DNA of 64,000 nt from CAZHJK01 sp964533275 (GCA_964533275.1 CAZHJK010000006.1:1-64000); one strand, 5' to 3'. Counted from the first letter of the stretch, positions 29,312 through 38,507 are shown. Notes: generated by a model from the sequence alone, not told the origin. Translations and numbers: made by a program.

Positions 29312-29347
29312 ACGTGCATGTGAAATGGTATTCACAGCACGTTTTTT
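29312..29347 (+). terminator. Bidirectional terminator between rpmB and spoVM
   Basis: Two stacked 6-bp stems (ACGTGC/GCACGT and TGTGAA/TTCACA) with a 1-nt bulge and a T6 run. A-rich on the other side, so it can also end spoVM transcripts. Confidence 0.85.
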
Positions 29348-29361
29348 ATTAAAAAAATATA

Positions 29362-29442
29362 CTATGTTTGGTATTTTGAATTAGTAACCTTCTTTAGAAA
29401 ATTTCTCATAAACTTAGGAAGTTTTATAAAAAACACCTTCAT
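29362..29442 (-). CDS. spoVM: Stage V sporulation protein M (SpoVM)
   Basis: A 26-codon gene, too short for most gene finders. The peptide begins MKVFFIKLPKF, sharing the IKLPKF core, exact 26-residue length and amphipathic helix pattern of B. subtilis SpoVM (MKFYTIKLPKF...). SpoVM binds the convex forespore membrane and anchors the SpoIVA coat base layer. An ideal AAAGGAGGG ribosome site precedes the ATG at 29442. Its place beside rpmB and near thiN matches the B. subtilis order thiN-spoVM-rpmB. Length, motif and synteny together make the call strong. Confidence 0.93.
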   Translation of the reverse strand: MKVFFIKLPKFMRNFLKKVTNSKYQT

Positions 29443-29461
29443 TTTACTTAACCCTCCTTTT

Positions 29462-29626
29462 CTAATACTTCGTTATTAAAAAACCTATTGCTATTAAAAA
29501 TACAGCCGTTAAAAATAACCATACATTTATTGAAAAAATTAGAATTAGAAATGTAATTAACAATAATACAGTTAACAATATAAGTAACAAATGTTTTCTA
29601 TATCTTATCCATATCTTCCATCTCAC
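29462..29626 (-). CDS. Small membrane protein upstream of spoVM
   Basis: A 54-codon ORF starting GTG at 29626 (MRWKIWIRYRKHLLLILL...). A basic N-terminus is followed by two hydrophobic segments (about 13-32 and 36-50) that look like a membrane hairpin. It ends 19 bp before the spoVM start and begins just after the neighbouring ORF, so it is probably in the same transcript. The ribosome site is weak. I do not recognise a family; a sporulation role is only suggested by the neighbour. Confidence 0.55.
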   Translation of the reverse strand: MRWKIWIRYRKHLLLILLTVLLLITFLILIFSINVWLFLTAVFLIAIGFLITKY

Positions 29627-29630
29627 ATTA

Positions 29631-29774
29631 TCACATCCTAGTTAAATCCATAATAATAAATAATATACAAAGTATAAATATCCATAATAGAATATTAGGA
29701 AGAATGAAAACTAATATTAAGATGCCTATACCTATAAAAATAAATGCTAATAATCTTCTATGATAATATTTCAA
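29631..29774 (-). CDS. Small membrane protein, first of the spoVM group
   Basis: A 47-codon ORF starting TTG at 29774 with an AAAGGTGATC ribosome site. MKYYHRRLLAF opens it, then two hydrophobic stretches with a GIGILILV turn and a short basic end (DLTRM). Similar short two-span proteins are common in Clostridia, without known function. It precedes the 54-codon ORF by 4 bp, supporting a three-gene tiny operon ending in spoVM. Confidence 0.6.
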   Translation of the reverse strand: MKYYHRRLLAFIFIGIGILILVFILPNILLWIFILCILFIIMDLTRM

Positions 29775-29833
29775 TTAGATCACCTTTATGTTTTATTTCT
29801 TTACATACTTAATTTATGTATAAACCAATAAAT

Positions 29834-29873
29834 AATAAAGGCTTATAATAATATATTATTATAAGCCTTTATT
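29834..29873 (-). terminator. Terminator of thiN
   Basis: Near-perfect long hairpin of about 18 bp centred at 29853-29854, containing AAGGCTTAT and its complement, with T-rich ends. It lies directly after thiN and separates it from the spoVM group. Confidence 0.85.
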
Positions 29874-29889
29874 TATGTTACATTAACAT

Positions 29890-30531
29890 TTAGTCTCTAG
29901 CTAAAATAACCAATAATAATCCTGATTTAATAGAAATCTTTATATATTCATCATTAAATATATTACTGATACCATAGGTTTTAGACTTTATCATATCGCT
30001 ATCTTCTAAAGAATAATACATGCCCATTGTGGTAATCCCTTTTACTCTGTCTGTATAAGGTAATAAAGATACTATGTCACCCTTTTTACCTTTAATTTCT
30101 ATTTCCTTATTAATTAAATATATAATATTTTTTTCATTTATGATAGAAACTTTAAATCCTTTATTAATTATATTTTCCATTAAATAAATATTAGCTAAAC
30201 TATGGTCTATTCGATCCCCTAAAACACCTAATAATACAATTTCTTTAACTGGAAGAGACATTGCGTATTGAATAGCAAGTTGAGTATCAGTATCATCTTT
30301 TTCTGGTGGATACTTTAAGATTTCTATATTATGGCTTTCGTAAAACTCTAAATCATTTGTTGTTATAGAATCTAAATCGCCTATTATTGTACTTGGAATT
30401 ATTCCTAATCTTCTTACATGATTAGCTCCCCCATCAGCACATATAATATAATCTGGGTTTTGCTTTCTAAATATTTTTAAATAAAAAGCATCATCGAACA
30501 TTTCACCATTTGAAACAATAAAAGCTTTCAT
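29890..30531 (-). CDS. thiN: Thiamine pyrophosphokinase
   Basis: A 213-residue kinase converting thiamine to thiamine diphosphate. CADGGANHVRRLGIIPSTIIGDLDSI (about 31-56) and the YPPEKDDTDTQLAI substrate loop (about 74-87), followed by LGVLGDRIDHSLANI, are diagnostic. In B. subtilis rpe lies between rsgA and this gene; here rsgA is only 15 bp upstream and rpe is missing. Confidence 0.95.
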   Translation of the reverse strand: MKAFIVSNGEMFDDAFYLKIFRKQNPDYIICADGGANHVRRLGIIPSTIIGDLDSITTNDLEFYESHNIEILKYPPEKDDTDTQLAIQYAMSLPVKEIVLLGVLGDRIDHSLANIYLMENIINKGFKVSIINEKNIIYLINKEIEIKGKKGDIVSLLPYTDRVKGITTMGMYYSLEDSDMIKSKTYGISNIFNDEYIKISIKSGLLLVILARD

Positions 30532-30545
30532 TTTACCCCTCTTTA

Positions 30546-31427
30546 TTAATATTCCCTGTTATTTTTTATTTCTGTCATAAAATAATTATAATTTTTATAT
30601 CTACTTTCTTTTATTTTTCCTTCATGTAAAGCATCAATAATAGCGCAATTAGGTTCATGTATGTGAATACATGAATTAAATTTACACTTTCCAATATATT
30701 TGTTGAATTCAGGAAAAAAGTACATTAGTTCTTCTTCCTTAATATTATCCATACTTAAGGAACTAAAGCCTGGAGTATCAACAACATGCCCATTAATTCC
30801 GTAAGATAATAATTCTACATGTCTTGTTGTATGTCTTCCTCTACTAATTTTACTACTTATAATTCCCGTTTCAAGATTATAGTCTGTGTTAATTTTATTA
30901 AGTAATGAGGATTTCCCAACTCCAGATGGACCTGCAAATACGGTAATATGGTTTTCTAAATTTTTTGTTAAATCTTCAATGCCGATATTTTCTTTAACGC
31001 TAGTAAAAATTATAGGATAGCCAGTATTTTTATACATATCTTGGATTTCTTCTTCTTTACTTTTTATATTACTTACTATATCTATTTTATTTATACATAT
31101 AATTAAAGATAAATTTTGCTTTTCTCCTTGTACAAGGAAGCGATCTATTAATTGGAAATTAGGATTAGGATTCAAAAGGGAAAATACAATTATCGCTTGA
31201 TCTATATTTGTAACTGGAGGTCTAATTAATTGATTTTTACGAGGCAATATATCTTCTATTATGCCTTGACCATCATCGATAATTGTAATTAGTACTTCAT
31301 CTCCAACCATAGGTGTTATTTTATCTTTTCTAAATATTCCTCTTGCTTTACATTCTACAATGTCAGAATTAATTCTTTGAACATAGTAGAATCCACCGAT
31401 TCCCTTTATAATGATACCCTTATCCAT
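30546..31427 (-). CDS. rsgA: Ribosome small-subunit GTPase RsgA
   Basis: A 293-residue circularly permuted GTPase that matures the 30S subunit. An OB fold (about 1-65) precedes the permuted G domain: CINKID (G4) comes before FAGPSGVGKSSLLNK (G1, about 157-171) and VDTPGFSSL (G3). A zinc motif with CKFNSCIHIHEPNC lies at the C-terminal end. It follows prkC closely, the conserved prpC-prkC-rsgA arrangement. Confidence 0.97.
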   Translation of the reverse strand: MDKGIIIKGIGGFYYVQRINSDIVECKARGIFRKDKITPMVGDEVLITIIDDGQGIIEDILPRKNQLIRPPVTNIDQAIIVFSLLNPNPNFQLIDRFLVQGEKQNLSLIICINKIDIVSNIKSKEEEIQDMYKNTGYPIIFTSVKENIGIEDLTKNLENHITVFAGPSGVGKSSLLNKINTDYNLETGIISSKISRGRHTTRHVELLSYGINGHVVDTPGFSSLSMDNIKEEELMYFFPEFNKYIGKCKFNSCIHIHEPNCAIIDALHEGKIKESRYKNYNYFMTEIKNNREY

Positions 31428-31444
31428 TTATCCAACTCCTTGTA

Positions 31445-33337
31445 TTAGAATGAAATAAAGCCTTCCGAATATTCTTTACCGTTAATTTTAACAGTATATA
31501 TTTGAACTCCTGTACCTTGGACTGGAATCTGCAATAAACCTTCTTCAATAGAATGTTGCTTTTCGTATGCTGTCTTAATTGTATTATCTTGATAGTCTAG
31601 CAATTCTATTGTAACATTTACATTAAAGTTTTCTTCATCTTCCGGTTTATATTGAGTTAGATCAACTTCTACATTCTTTGTTGTTATCTTACCTTTACTT
31701 AATACAATATCTACCACCGTATTTTTTTGTACTTCCCCTTTTGCTTTTGGATTTTGTTCTATTACATAATCCTTTTCATAAGTTTCACTACTTTCATATT
31801 TTATATCTCCAATATTCAAGCCTACTGAGTTCAACAGTTCCTTTGCTTCTTCTAAAGTTTTACCAACTATGCTTGGCGTATTTATAGTTTCTTTTCCTTT
31901 GCTTACAAATAAATCAATTTTCCTACCCTCTTCTACCTCCATATCTTCTTTAGGGGATTGATCAAATACTTTACCATTTTCAAAGTCATCATTGAATTCA
32001 TATTTAATTTCTCCTACTTCGAACCCAAGATTATCTAGTAAACTGGTAGCTTCAACTTCAAATTTTCCAATCAAAGAAGGTACTGCTATTTGTCTTGGCC
32101 CATTACTTACAATTAGTTTAACTATTTGATTTTCTTTAATCACTTTGCCTTGACCTGGATCTTGACTTATTACTAAATCCTTTTCTACTTCACTACTATA
32201 CTTTCTTTCAGTTATTTCAGATTGTAAATCATTATCTCTTAATTTTTTAATTGCTTCATCAATGTGTAAATTTTCTACATTAGGAACTTCTATTTCTTTT
32301 ACCATAAAGTACTTTCCAAATGAAAAAACCAATGCTCCTATCAAACTTGCCATTATGAAAAAAACAATTAAATATAAAACTATTTTTATTTTTTTATTTT
32401 TTCCTACTTTATTCTTTGTAGTACTAACTTTATTATTGCTATTATCTTTTTCTACAATAGGAGTGATTTGAGTTGGAGCATTATCATCAAAATAATTCTT
32501 TGTAAAGTTTACATTTGGCTCAAGATATACACGGTTTAAATCATTTATTAGATTAGTAGCATTTACATACCTCTCATCGGGATTTTTCTTTAATAACTTT
32601 AAAATAATAGAATTTAAACTCTCAGGTAAAGATTCATTAATTTCTTTGGGGGGTTTTATATCTCCTTGTAAATGTTGCAAAGCAACAGCTACAGATGTAT
32701 CTCCTTTAAATGGTACCTCTCCTGTAACCATTTCATACATAACTATTCCTAATGAATAAATATCTGACTTTTCATTGACAAAGCCTCCGCGGGCTTGTTC
32801 AGGTGACAAATAATGCACAGATCCCATAGTGTCCTCTATCTGTGTAACAGTTGAACTTGTAATTGCCCTAGCAATACCAAAATCAGCTACTTTAGCAACA
32901 CCTTCCTGGGTTATAATTATATTATGCGGTTTAATATCCCTATGTATAATATGATTTTTATGGGCATGTTCCAGTGCTGATGCTATTTGCAAAGCTATAC
33001 TTATAGTTTTTTCCCAATTAACCTTAATACTCTCTTTAATAAATTTTTTTAATGTTTTGCCGTTAACCAATTCCATAACTATATAATGAATATCTTCTTG
33101 TACTCCTACATCATATATATTTACAATATTTTGATGGGATAAGCTAGCAGCTGATTGAGATTCCCTTTTAAACTTTTTTATAAATTGTTCATCATGAGTA
33201 AATTCTTGCCTAAGAACCTTTACTGCAACAAATCTATTTAACAATTTATCCTTTGCCTTATATACAATTGCCATTCCGCCTTGACCTATTATTTCTATTA
33301 ATTCATATCTATTACTCAATATTTTTCCTAATAACAT
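31445..33337 (-). CDS. prkC: PASTA-domain serine/threonine kinase PrkC
   Basis: A 630-residue membrane kinase. The cytosolic kinase domain (about 10-270) has GQGGMAIVYKA, the HRDIKPHNI catalytic loop and DFGIAR. One membrane span (about 320-345) leads to three extracellular PASTA repeats (about 350-560) that bind muropeptides or lipid II, then a C-terminal beta domain. It senses the cell wall and, in spores, germination cues. With the phosphatase PrpC just upstream it forms a reversible phosphorylation pair. Confidence 0.96.
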   Translation of the reverse strand: MLLGKILSNRYELIEIIGQGGMAIVYKAKDKLLNRFVAVKVLRQEFTHDEQFIKKFKRESQSAASLSHQNIVNIYDVGVQEDIHYIVMELVNGKTLKKFIKESIKVNWEKTISIALQIASALEHAHKNHIIHRDIKPHNIIITQEGVAKVADFGIARAITSSTVTQIEDTMGSVHYLSPEQARGGFVNEKSDIYSLGIVMYEMVTGEVPFKGDTSVAVALQHLQGDIKPPKEINESLPESLNSIILKLLKKNPDERYVNATNLINDLNRVYLEPNVNFTKNYFDDNAPTQITPIVEKDNSNNKVSTTKNKVGKNKKIKIVLYLIVFFIMASLIGALVFSFGKYFMVKEIEVPNVENLHIDEAIKKLRDNDLQSEITERKYSSEVEKDLVISQDPGQGKVIKENQIVKLIVSNGPRQIAVPSLIGKFEVEATSLLDNLGFEVGEIKYEFNDDFENGKVFDQSPKEDMEVEEGRKIDLFVSKGKETINTPSIVGKTLEEAKELLNSVGLNIGDIKYESSETYEKDYVIEQNPKAKGEVQKNTVVDIVLSKGKITTKNVEVDLTQYKPEDEENFNVNVTIELLDYQDNTIKTAYEKQHSIEEGLLQIPVQGTGVQIYTVKINGKEYSEGFISF

Positions 33338-33351
33338 TATATTCCCACCTC

Positions 33352-34083
33352 CTAGCTTTGAAAAATAATTGTTGTGATATTGTCCTTTCCTCCATTAATA
33401 TTAGCATGATTAATCAAATTTTCAGCTTTTTGTTGAAAATCTATATCTTTATTTACTATATCATTAATTTTATTTTCTGATATTGAATTTATAAGTCCAT
33501 CAGTACAGAGTAATATAATATCCTTAGAATCAAATTGATAATTATAAATATCCAGATTTATTTCTCTATCTGTTCCTAAAGCTCTGGTAATTACATTTTT
33601 TTGCGGATGGGTTATAGCTTCTTCTTTAGTTATTTTACCCTCCTTAATTAATTCAGCTACTAAAGAATGATCCTCTGTAAGTTGTTTTATACCATTTTGA
33701 TTAATTCGATAGGCTCTACTATCTCCAATATGAATTATATGTATTTTATTATTAAAACTTATAACCATTGTTAGTGTGGTTCCCATTCCATTAAGTTCCA
33801 GGCAGTTTTGAGCTTTTTCATAAATAGAATAATTAATTTTTTCTATTAGATGTTTAACATTCTTAATATTAAATATTAACTCATCCTTATCATGATTTTT
33901 CATAAAAAAATCTTTAACACCTTGAATTGCCATTTTACTAGCTACTTCACCCGCATTATGACCGCCCATTCCATCAGCAACTGCAAATACGCAGAATTTA
34001 GGATAAAATTCTTTAATAATTAAGAAAGAATCTTCATTATGTTCTCTTACCAATCCAACATGAGTTTTATATCCTATTTTCAT
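33352..34083 (-). CDS. prpC: PP2C-type protein phosphatase PrpC (Stp)
   Basis: A 243-residue PPM phosphatase that reverses PrkC phosphorylation. Metal-binding motifs are all present: EHNEDSFL (about 14), VADGMGGHNAGEVAS (about 36-50), GTTLTMVI, HIGDSRAYR (about 115), CTDGLINS and GGKDNITTII near the C-terminus. It is 14 bp ahead of prkC. Confidence 0.96.
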   Translation of the reverse strand: MKIGYKTHVGLVREHNEDSFLIIKEFYPKFCVFAVADGMGGHNAGEVASKMAIQGVKDFFMKNHDKDELIFNIKNVKHLIEKINYSIYEKAQNCLELNGMGTTLTMVISFNNKIHIIHIGDSRAYRINQNGIKQLTEDHSLVAELIKEGKITKEEAITHPQKNVITRALGTDREINLDIYNYQFDSKDIILLCTDGLINSISENKINDIVNKDIDFQQKAENLINHANINGGKDNITTIIFQS

Positions 34084-34102
34084 ATTTACACCTCACATAA
34101 TC

Positions 34103-35155
34103 TTATAAATTATTTTCATCCTCAGATAAATTAAGATATCCTTTTCTTAATTGTCCACATGCTGCATTTATACTACTTCCCATCTCTTTTCTTATAGTAG
34201 TTGGTATACCGAAAGATTCTAACTTTTCCTTAAAAATCTTAATATTACTATCTAAACTTTTTTCATAGTCTTTTTCTTTAATTGAATTAATTGGTATTAG
34301 ATTCACATGACAAAGCATTCCCTTTAGAAGCTTTCCCGTTTGAATAGCATCATCTAATGTATCATTTTTATCTTTAATTAATGCGTATTCAAATGTAACC
34401 CTTCTATTTGTATTATTAATATAATAGGTACAAGCATCAATTAAATCTCTTATACTATATTTTTTTGCTATTGGCATCATTTCCTTTCTTTTAATATCGT
34501 TAGCAGTATGAAGGGATATAGAAAGATTTATTTGTAATTGTTTATCAGCTAACTCATATATTTTAGGTACAATACCACAGGTCGACAATGTTATATGTCT
34601 TTGCCCAATATTAAGTGTTTGTTGGTTGTTTACTAGATTAATAAATTTAAGTACTTCATTTAAATTATCTAATGGCTCTCCACTGCCCATTAAAACGATA
34701 TTAGATATTTTATCATCTATTATTTCTTGGGCTTTTATTACTTGATCCATCATCTCACCTGCATCTAGATTTCTAACTTTACCTTCAGTCGTTGAAGCAC
34801 AGAAAATACACCCCATATTACAACCAACTTGAGTTGAAATACATATTGTATTCCCGTATTTATATTGCATTACAACACATTCTATAATATTTTTATCTTT
34901 CAATGCAAACAATAATTTTATTGTATCGTCCTCAGGATCTTGATATTTTTTAACAACTCTCAATCTATAAATTTCATATTTATCTTTTAATTGTTCTCTA
35001 ATTTCATTTGGTAAATTTAGCATTTCATCAATACTATAAATTCCTTTATATATCCACTGAAATATTTGTTTTGCTCGGTATTTAGGTTGTTTATATTTTA
35101 AAATGATTTTATTTATCTCATCCAAATTTAATCCAATAAGATTTTTTTTATACAA
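34103..35155 (-). CDS. rlmN: Dual-specificity 23S rRNA/tRNA adenine-C2 methyltransferase RlmN
   Basis: A 350-residue radical-SAM methyltransferase that makes m2A2503 in 23S rRNA and m2A37 in tRNA. The iron-sulphur cluster motif is STQVGCNMGCIFCAS (about 109-123), GSGEPLDN (about 158) is the SAM-binding stretch, and a C-terminal Cys in INAACGQLRKG completes the ping-pong mechanism. TTG start at 35155 follows GGGGAAGG. Confidence 0.96.
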   Translation of the reverse strand: MYKKNLIGLNLDEINKIILKYKQPKYRAKQIFQWIYKGIYSIDEMLNLPNEIREQLKDKYEIYRLRVVKKYQDPEDDTIKLLFALKDKNIIECVVMQYKYGNTICISTQVGCNMGCIFCASTTEGKVRNLDAGEMMDQVIKAQEIIDDKISNIVLMGSGEPLDNLNEVLKFINLVNNQQTLNIGQRHITLSTCGIVPKIYELADKQLQINLSISLHTANDIKRKEMMPIAKKYSIRDLIDACTYYINNTNRRVTFEYALIKDKNDTLDDAIQTGKLLKGMLCHVNLIPINSIKEKDYEKSLDSNIKIFKEKLESFGIPTTIRKEMGSSINAACGQLRKGYLNLSEDENNL

Positions 35156-35331
35156 AATCCTTCCCCTCTTCTAATTACTATTTTATTTTATTTTCCTATG
35201 TAATAAATTAATTATACCAAATTTCTTATTTGTAACAAAAATTGTTCTATATATACACAAAACTTCATCTTGAGAGTATATTAATAATAGAAATACAGCT
35301 ATTAAACTAGTTATACTTTATAGAAAGGGAG

Positions 35332-35628
35332 ATGATGTTTTTGAACTATTATGATTGGCTTGATTCACAGTATTCCTTTGGATACCCAGATTTATATACT
35401 AGCATACAACCATTAGTTGAAGATGAATTAAATAGATATAGTGGTACAAATCTAACTCCTTATCAAATAGATCAATTAGTTGATAATATAATGAATAGAT
35501 ATGATAACATGTATTCTCAAACTCAACAATATAGGGATAGAAATTTTTTAAGAAATTTTATATTTGTTCTATTATTTTCTAGATTGCTAAGAAGAAGGAG
35601 ATACCCAATTTTTCGTGGATATTATTAG
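35332..35628 (+). CDS. Orphan 95-98 residue protein
   Basis: A plus-strand gene alone in a minus-strand region. The N-terminal half is Tyr/Asp-rich and acidic (NYYDWLDSQYSFGYPDLYTS), the middle resembles a helical pair (LTPYQIDQLVDNIMNRYDNMY) and the C-terminus has a short hydrophobic run followed by RLLRRRRYPIFRGYY. The start is either ATG at 35332 or, better spaced to the GAAAGGGAGATG ribosome site, TTG at 35341. It ends in a strong terminator. No family is recognised; a small spore- or envelope-associated protein is possible. Confidence 0.75.
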   Translation: MMFLNYYDWLDSQYSFGYPDLYTSIQPLVEDELNRYSGTNLTPYQIDQLVDNIMNRYDNMYSQTQQYRDRNFLRNFIFVLLFSRLLRRRRYPIFRGYY

Positions 35629-35642
35629 TCATATCTTTTAAA

Positions 35643-35683
35643 ATCATCAAACCCCATTAAAATTGTTAATGGGGTTTGATGAT
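35643..35683. terminator. Bidirectional terminator
   Basis: A perfect 18-bp inverted repeat (35643-35660 with 35666-35683) around a 5-nt loop, containing AACCCCATT. It lies between two convergent genes and includes the first base of the rsmB stop codon. Confidence 0.85.
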
Positions 35684-37050
35684 TAAATTCTTTGCATTTT
35701 ACTTATAAAAAAACCATCAATATCATCTATATGAGGAAAAACTTGTAAATAACCTTGTTTTATCTCATTATGTGTTAACAACTTATCAGAGAATTCTTTT
35801 ATAGGTACTAGTCTAAAAGATGGATTTTTATCTAAGAATTTTTTAACTAGATTGAAATTTTCTTCCGGATTTATCGTACAGGTACTATATATTAAATTCC
35901 CACCCTTTTTTACATAACAAGCAGCATTCTCTAGCATTTGTATCTGTAAAGATGTAATGGTTTTAATATCATCTGGAGTTTTATTCCATTTTAAATCTGG
36001 TTTTCTTCTTATAATACCTAAGCCAGAACAGGGTGCATCTAATAAAACAGCGTCTGCTTTCCCAATTAAATTTTCATCTAAATCTAGTGCATTAAAAAGT
36101 TCTAATTGTATATTTGAAATATCTAATCGTTTAATATTATCCCTCATAAGTAATAATTTATGTTCATGCACATCTCGTGCAATCACTTTTCCTGTATTAT
36201 CCATAACCTCAGCAATATGAGTTGTTTTTCCACCAGGTGCTGCACAAATATCTATTACTAATTGTTCTTTTAGGGGATTTAAAATATGGGCAACTAACAT
36301 TGAACTTTGATCTTGAACTTGAAATAAGCCTCTTCGAAAACACTTGTTTCTTTCTATACTACTAGAGATATTATCGATTATTATTGCTTCAGGGCACCAA
36401 TGTCCTTCCTTAACTATCATGCCTTCTTCTTGCAATAATTCCATCAATTCCTTTCTATTTATTTTTAAAGTATTTGTACGAATAGTAAATGGTGGTATTT
36501 CGTTATTCTTTTTCAAAAGACTTATTGTAAAATCTAACCCGAATTCTTTTATCCACATTTCAACCATCCATCTTGGATGTGAATAGTATATTGTTAAAAA
36601 GTCTATTTTTTCCTTTTTAGTAGGTTGTAATTCTTCTTTAGAAGCCCTTGTTGTATTTCTCAATATAGCATTAATAAAACCAGTAATTTTTTTATGTCCA
36701 TACTTCTTTCCTAGCTTAACTGATTCATTAACCGCTGCAGATTGTGGAACTTTATCTAAAAAAACAATTTGATATACTCCAAGTCTTAAAATATTGAGAA
36801 CCCAAGGAGACATCCTTTTTATTGGTGTTTTAGAAAAATTTGATATAATCCAATCTAACCTCGTTCTATTTTTAATTACACCATAGACTAGATGTGTTAT
36901 GAAAGCTTTATCAATAGATTTTAAAGAAGAATTATTTAAATTCTTTTTTATGCTTATATTACTATAGGCTTTATTAACATCAATATCATATAAAGTTTTT
37001 AATGCTATTTCCCTTGGATTATCCAAAACTTTATTTTTATTATTATTCAT
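35683..37050 (-). CDS. rsmB: 16S rRNA (cytosine-967-C5)-methyltransferase RsmB
   Basis: A 455-residue m5C methyltransferase. An N-terminal NusB-like RNA-binding domain (about 10-150) precedes the SAM domain: CAAPGGKTTHIAEVM (about 258-272), LDAPCSGLGIIRRKPDLKW with the catalytic-pair Cys (about 325), and STCTINPEENFNLV with the nucleophile Cys (about 380). Follows yugP without a gap. Confidence 0.96.
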   Translation of the reverse strand: MNNNKNKVLDNPREIALKTLYDIDVNKAYSNISIKKNLNNSSLKSIDKAFITHLVYGVIKNRTRLDWIISNFSKTPIKRMSPWVLNILRLGVYQIVFLDKVPQSAAVNESVKLGKKYGHKKITGFINAILRNTTRASKEELQPTKKEKIDFLTIYYSHPRWMVEMWIKEFGLDFTISLLKKNNEIPPFTIRTNTLKINRKELMELLQEEGMIVKEGHWCPEAIIIDNISSSIERNKCFRRGLFQVQDQSSMLVAHILNPLKEQLVIDICAAPGGKTTHIAEVMDNTGKVIARDVHEHKLLLMRDNIKRLDISNIQLELFNALDLDENLIGKADAVLLDAPCSGLGIIRRKPDLKWNKTPDDIKTITSLQIQMLENAACYVKKGGNLIYSTCTINPEENFNLVKKFLDKNPSFRLVPIKEFSDKLLTHNEIKQGYLQVFPHIDDIDGFFISKMQRI

Positions 37051-37737
37051 TTAATTTCTTCTACCCCTTAATATTAACAGCCTTAATAATTGAGATAATG
37101 CAACAACTGTAGCAGCAACATAGGTTAAAGCAGCTGCACTTAATACCTTTTTTGTAGGTGCTATTTCAGAGGAAGATAGAATGCCTTGAGATTCCAATAG
37201 TGTTAAAGCTCTATTGCTCGCATTAAATTCAACAGGTAAAGTAATAATTTGAAATAGTACTACTGCTAAAAAGAATAATATGCCAATATCCATTAAAACT
37301 TTTAAGCCTGAATTTGCAAATATAAACCCAATAAAAAACAAAAACCAAGCGGCTTTAGAACCAAAACCTGCTACAGGAGCTAGTGAATTCCTTATCATTA
37401 GAGGTGCATACCCACTAGCATGCTGTATTGCATGACCTACTTCATGGGCTGCTACACCCAATGAGGCTACAGAGCTACCACTATAAACTGCATTTGATAA
37501 TCTTAACACTTTTTTTCTGGGATCATAATGGTCGCTTAAATGACCATTTGTTAGTTCAATATTAATATTTTGTAATCCCTCTGAGTCCATTATCATTCTA
37601 GCCACTTGAACACCAGTATATCCTTTACTGCTTCTTACTCTTAGATATTTATTAAATGTTGTTTTTACTTTCCCTTGGGCATACATAGCAAAAACCATAG
37701 CTGGAATTAGTAAAATATAGGTCCAGTCAAATAACAT
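37051..37737 (-). CDS. yugP: Zinc-dependent membrane peptidase YugP
   Basis: A 228-residue DUF2268/YugP-family putative metallopeptidase. A zinc-ligand motif VAAHEVGHAIQHASGYAPL (HEVGH near 99-103) and three to four membrane spans are visible, with the first span at the N-terminus. The physiological substrate is unknown. Its start codon overlaps the DUF116 stop (TAATG), so the pair is translationally coupled. Confidence 0.9.
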   Translation of the reverse strand: MLFDWTYILLIPAMVFAMYAQGKVKTTFNKYLRVRSSKGYTGVQVARMIMDSEGLQNINIELTNGHLSDHYDPRKKVLRLSNAVYSGSSVASLGVAAHEVGHAIQHASGYAPLMIRNSLAPVAGFGSKAAWFLFFIGFIFANSGLKVLMDIGILFFLAVVLFQIITLPVEFNASNRALTLLESQGILSSSEIAPTKKVLSAAALTYVAATVVALSQLLRLLILRGRRN

Positions 37738-38507
37738 TAAACATCTCCTCCATTTATAAAATATAATAAAGCTTCTTCTACCTTTGATATGTTAACATCA
37801 GTGTTAAGACAGGGTCCCTCGGGACGCTCATTTATAATACCTAAAACAGGTATAAACTTAACATCACTTATTCCACTGCACAAATCTCTTTCACAGGCAA
37901 CAGCGACAATTGCCTTTGGATGCCTCTTTTTTATATTATTTCGTGCCATAGTTCCACCTGTTACAATAGAGATTTGTACTCCATATATCTTAGTTAATTC
38001 TATTAGATTTTTTACCTTACATTTACCACACATTTTACAATTTTCTATATTATTTGATATCTTATGTGGACATTCTGACCATTGAATACAATGTGGTAAT
38101 AATAATAATATATCCCCAGCATTAACCTTATGATTTTCTTTACTTACTATATAATTATTAATATTAGCAAATTCACCCCTTATTTTATCCTTTTCTATAT
38201 TAGCTAAACACCCTGTAATATAAATAAGAGGATAAAATAATTTAAAGCTAAGCTTCATCCATTTTATATAAAATGGATGAAGCTTTTTATTTGATTTTGA
38301 AAATAATATCATAAATAAGCCTAATATAATAATAATAAATATTAGAATTATCGTATAATAAAATATTAAAGATATACTTTGATATGTTTTTATATTATCT
38401 GTAATAAATAGAGATCCTATTATTGTCAATAAAATTATAAATATTGATATTGACCCAATAAGAAGCTTTACAAATAATTTGTTATTGTCTTTTACTTCTT
38501 CATACAT
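37737..38507 (-). CDS. DUF116-family cysteine-rich membrane protein
   Basis: A 256-residue protein with two N-terminal membrane spans (about 14-33 and 45-68). The soluble part is rich in conserved cysteines: LLPHCIQWSECPHKI, ENCKMCGKCK and CERDLCSG, which look like metal or iron-sulphur ligands. DUF116 proteins occur beside fmt and rsmB in Clostridia; function unknown. Notably, its coding sequence contains a perfect 36-bp palindrome at 38250-38285. Confidence 0.9.
   Translation of the reverse strand: MYEEVKDNNKLFVKLLIGSISIFIILLTIIGSLFITDNIKTYQSISLIFYYTIILIFIIIILGLFMILFSKSNKKLHPFYIKWMKLSFKLFYPLIYITGCLANIEKDKIRGEFANINNYIVSKENHKVNAGDILLLLPHCIQWSECPHKISNNIENCKMCGKCKVKNLIELTKIYGVQISIVTGGTMARNNIKKRHPKAIVAVACERDLCSGISDVKFIPVLGIINERPEGPCLNTDVNISKVEEALLYFINGGDV
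38250..38285. repeat. Perfect 36-bp palindrome inside the DUF116 gene
   Basis: Bases 38250-38267 are the exact reverse complement of 38268-38285 (half-site begins AAGCTTCATCC). On the plus strand it is followed by TTTTTATTTG, so it has the form of an intrinsic terminator for antisense transcription. Confidence 0.85.
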
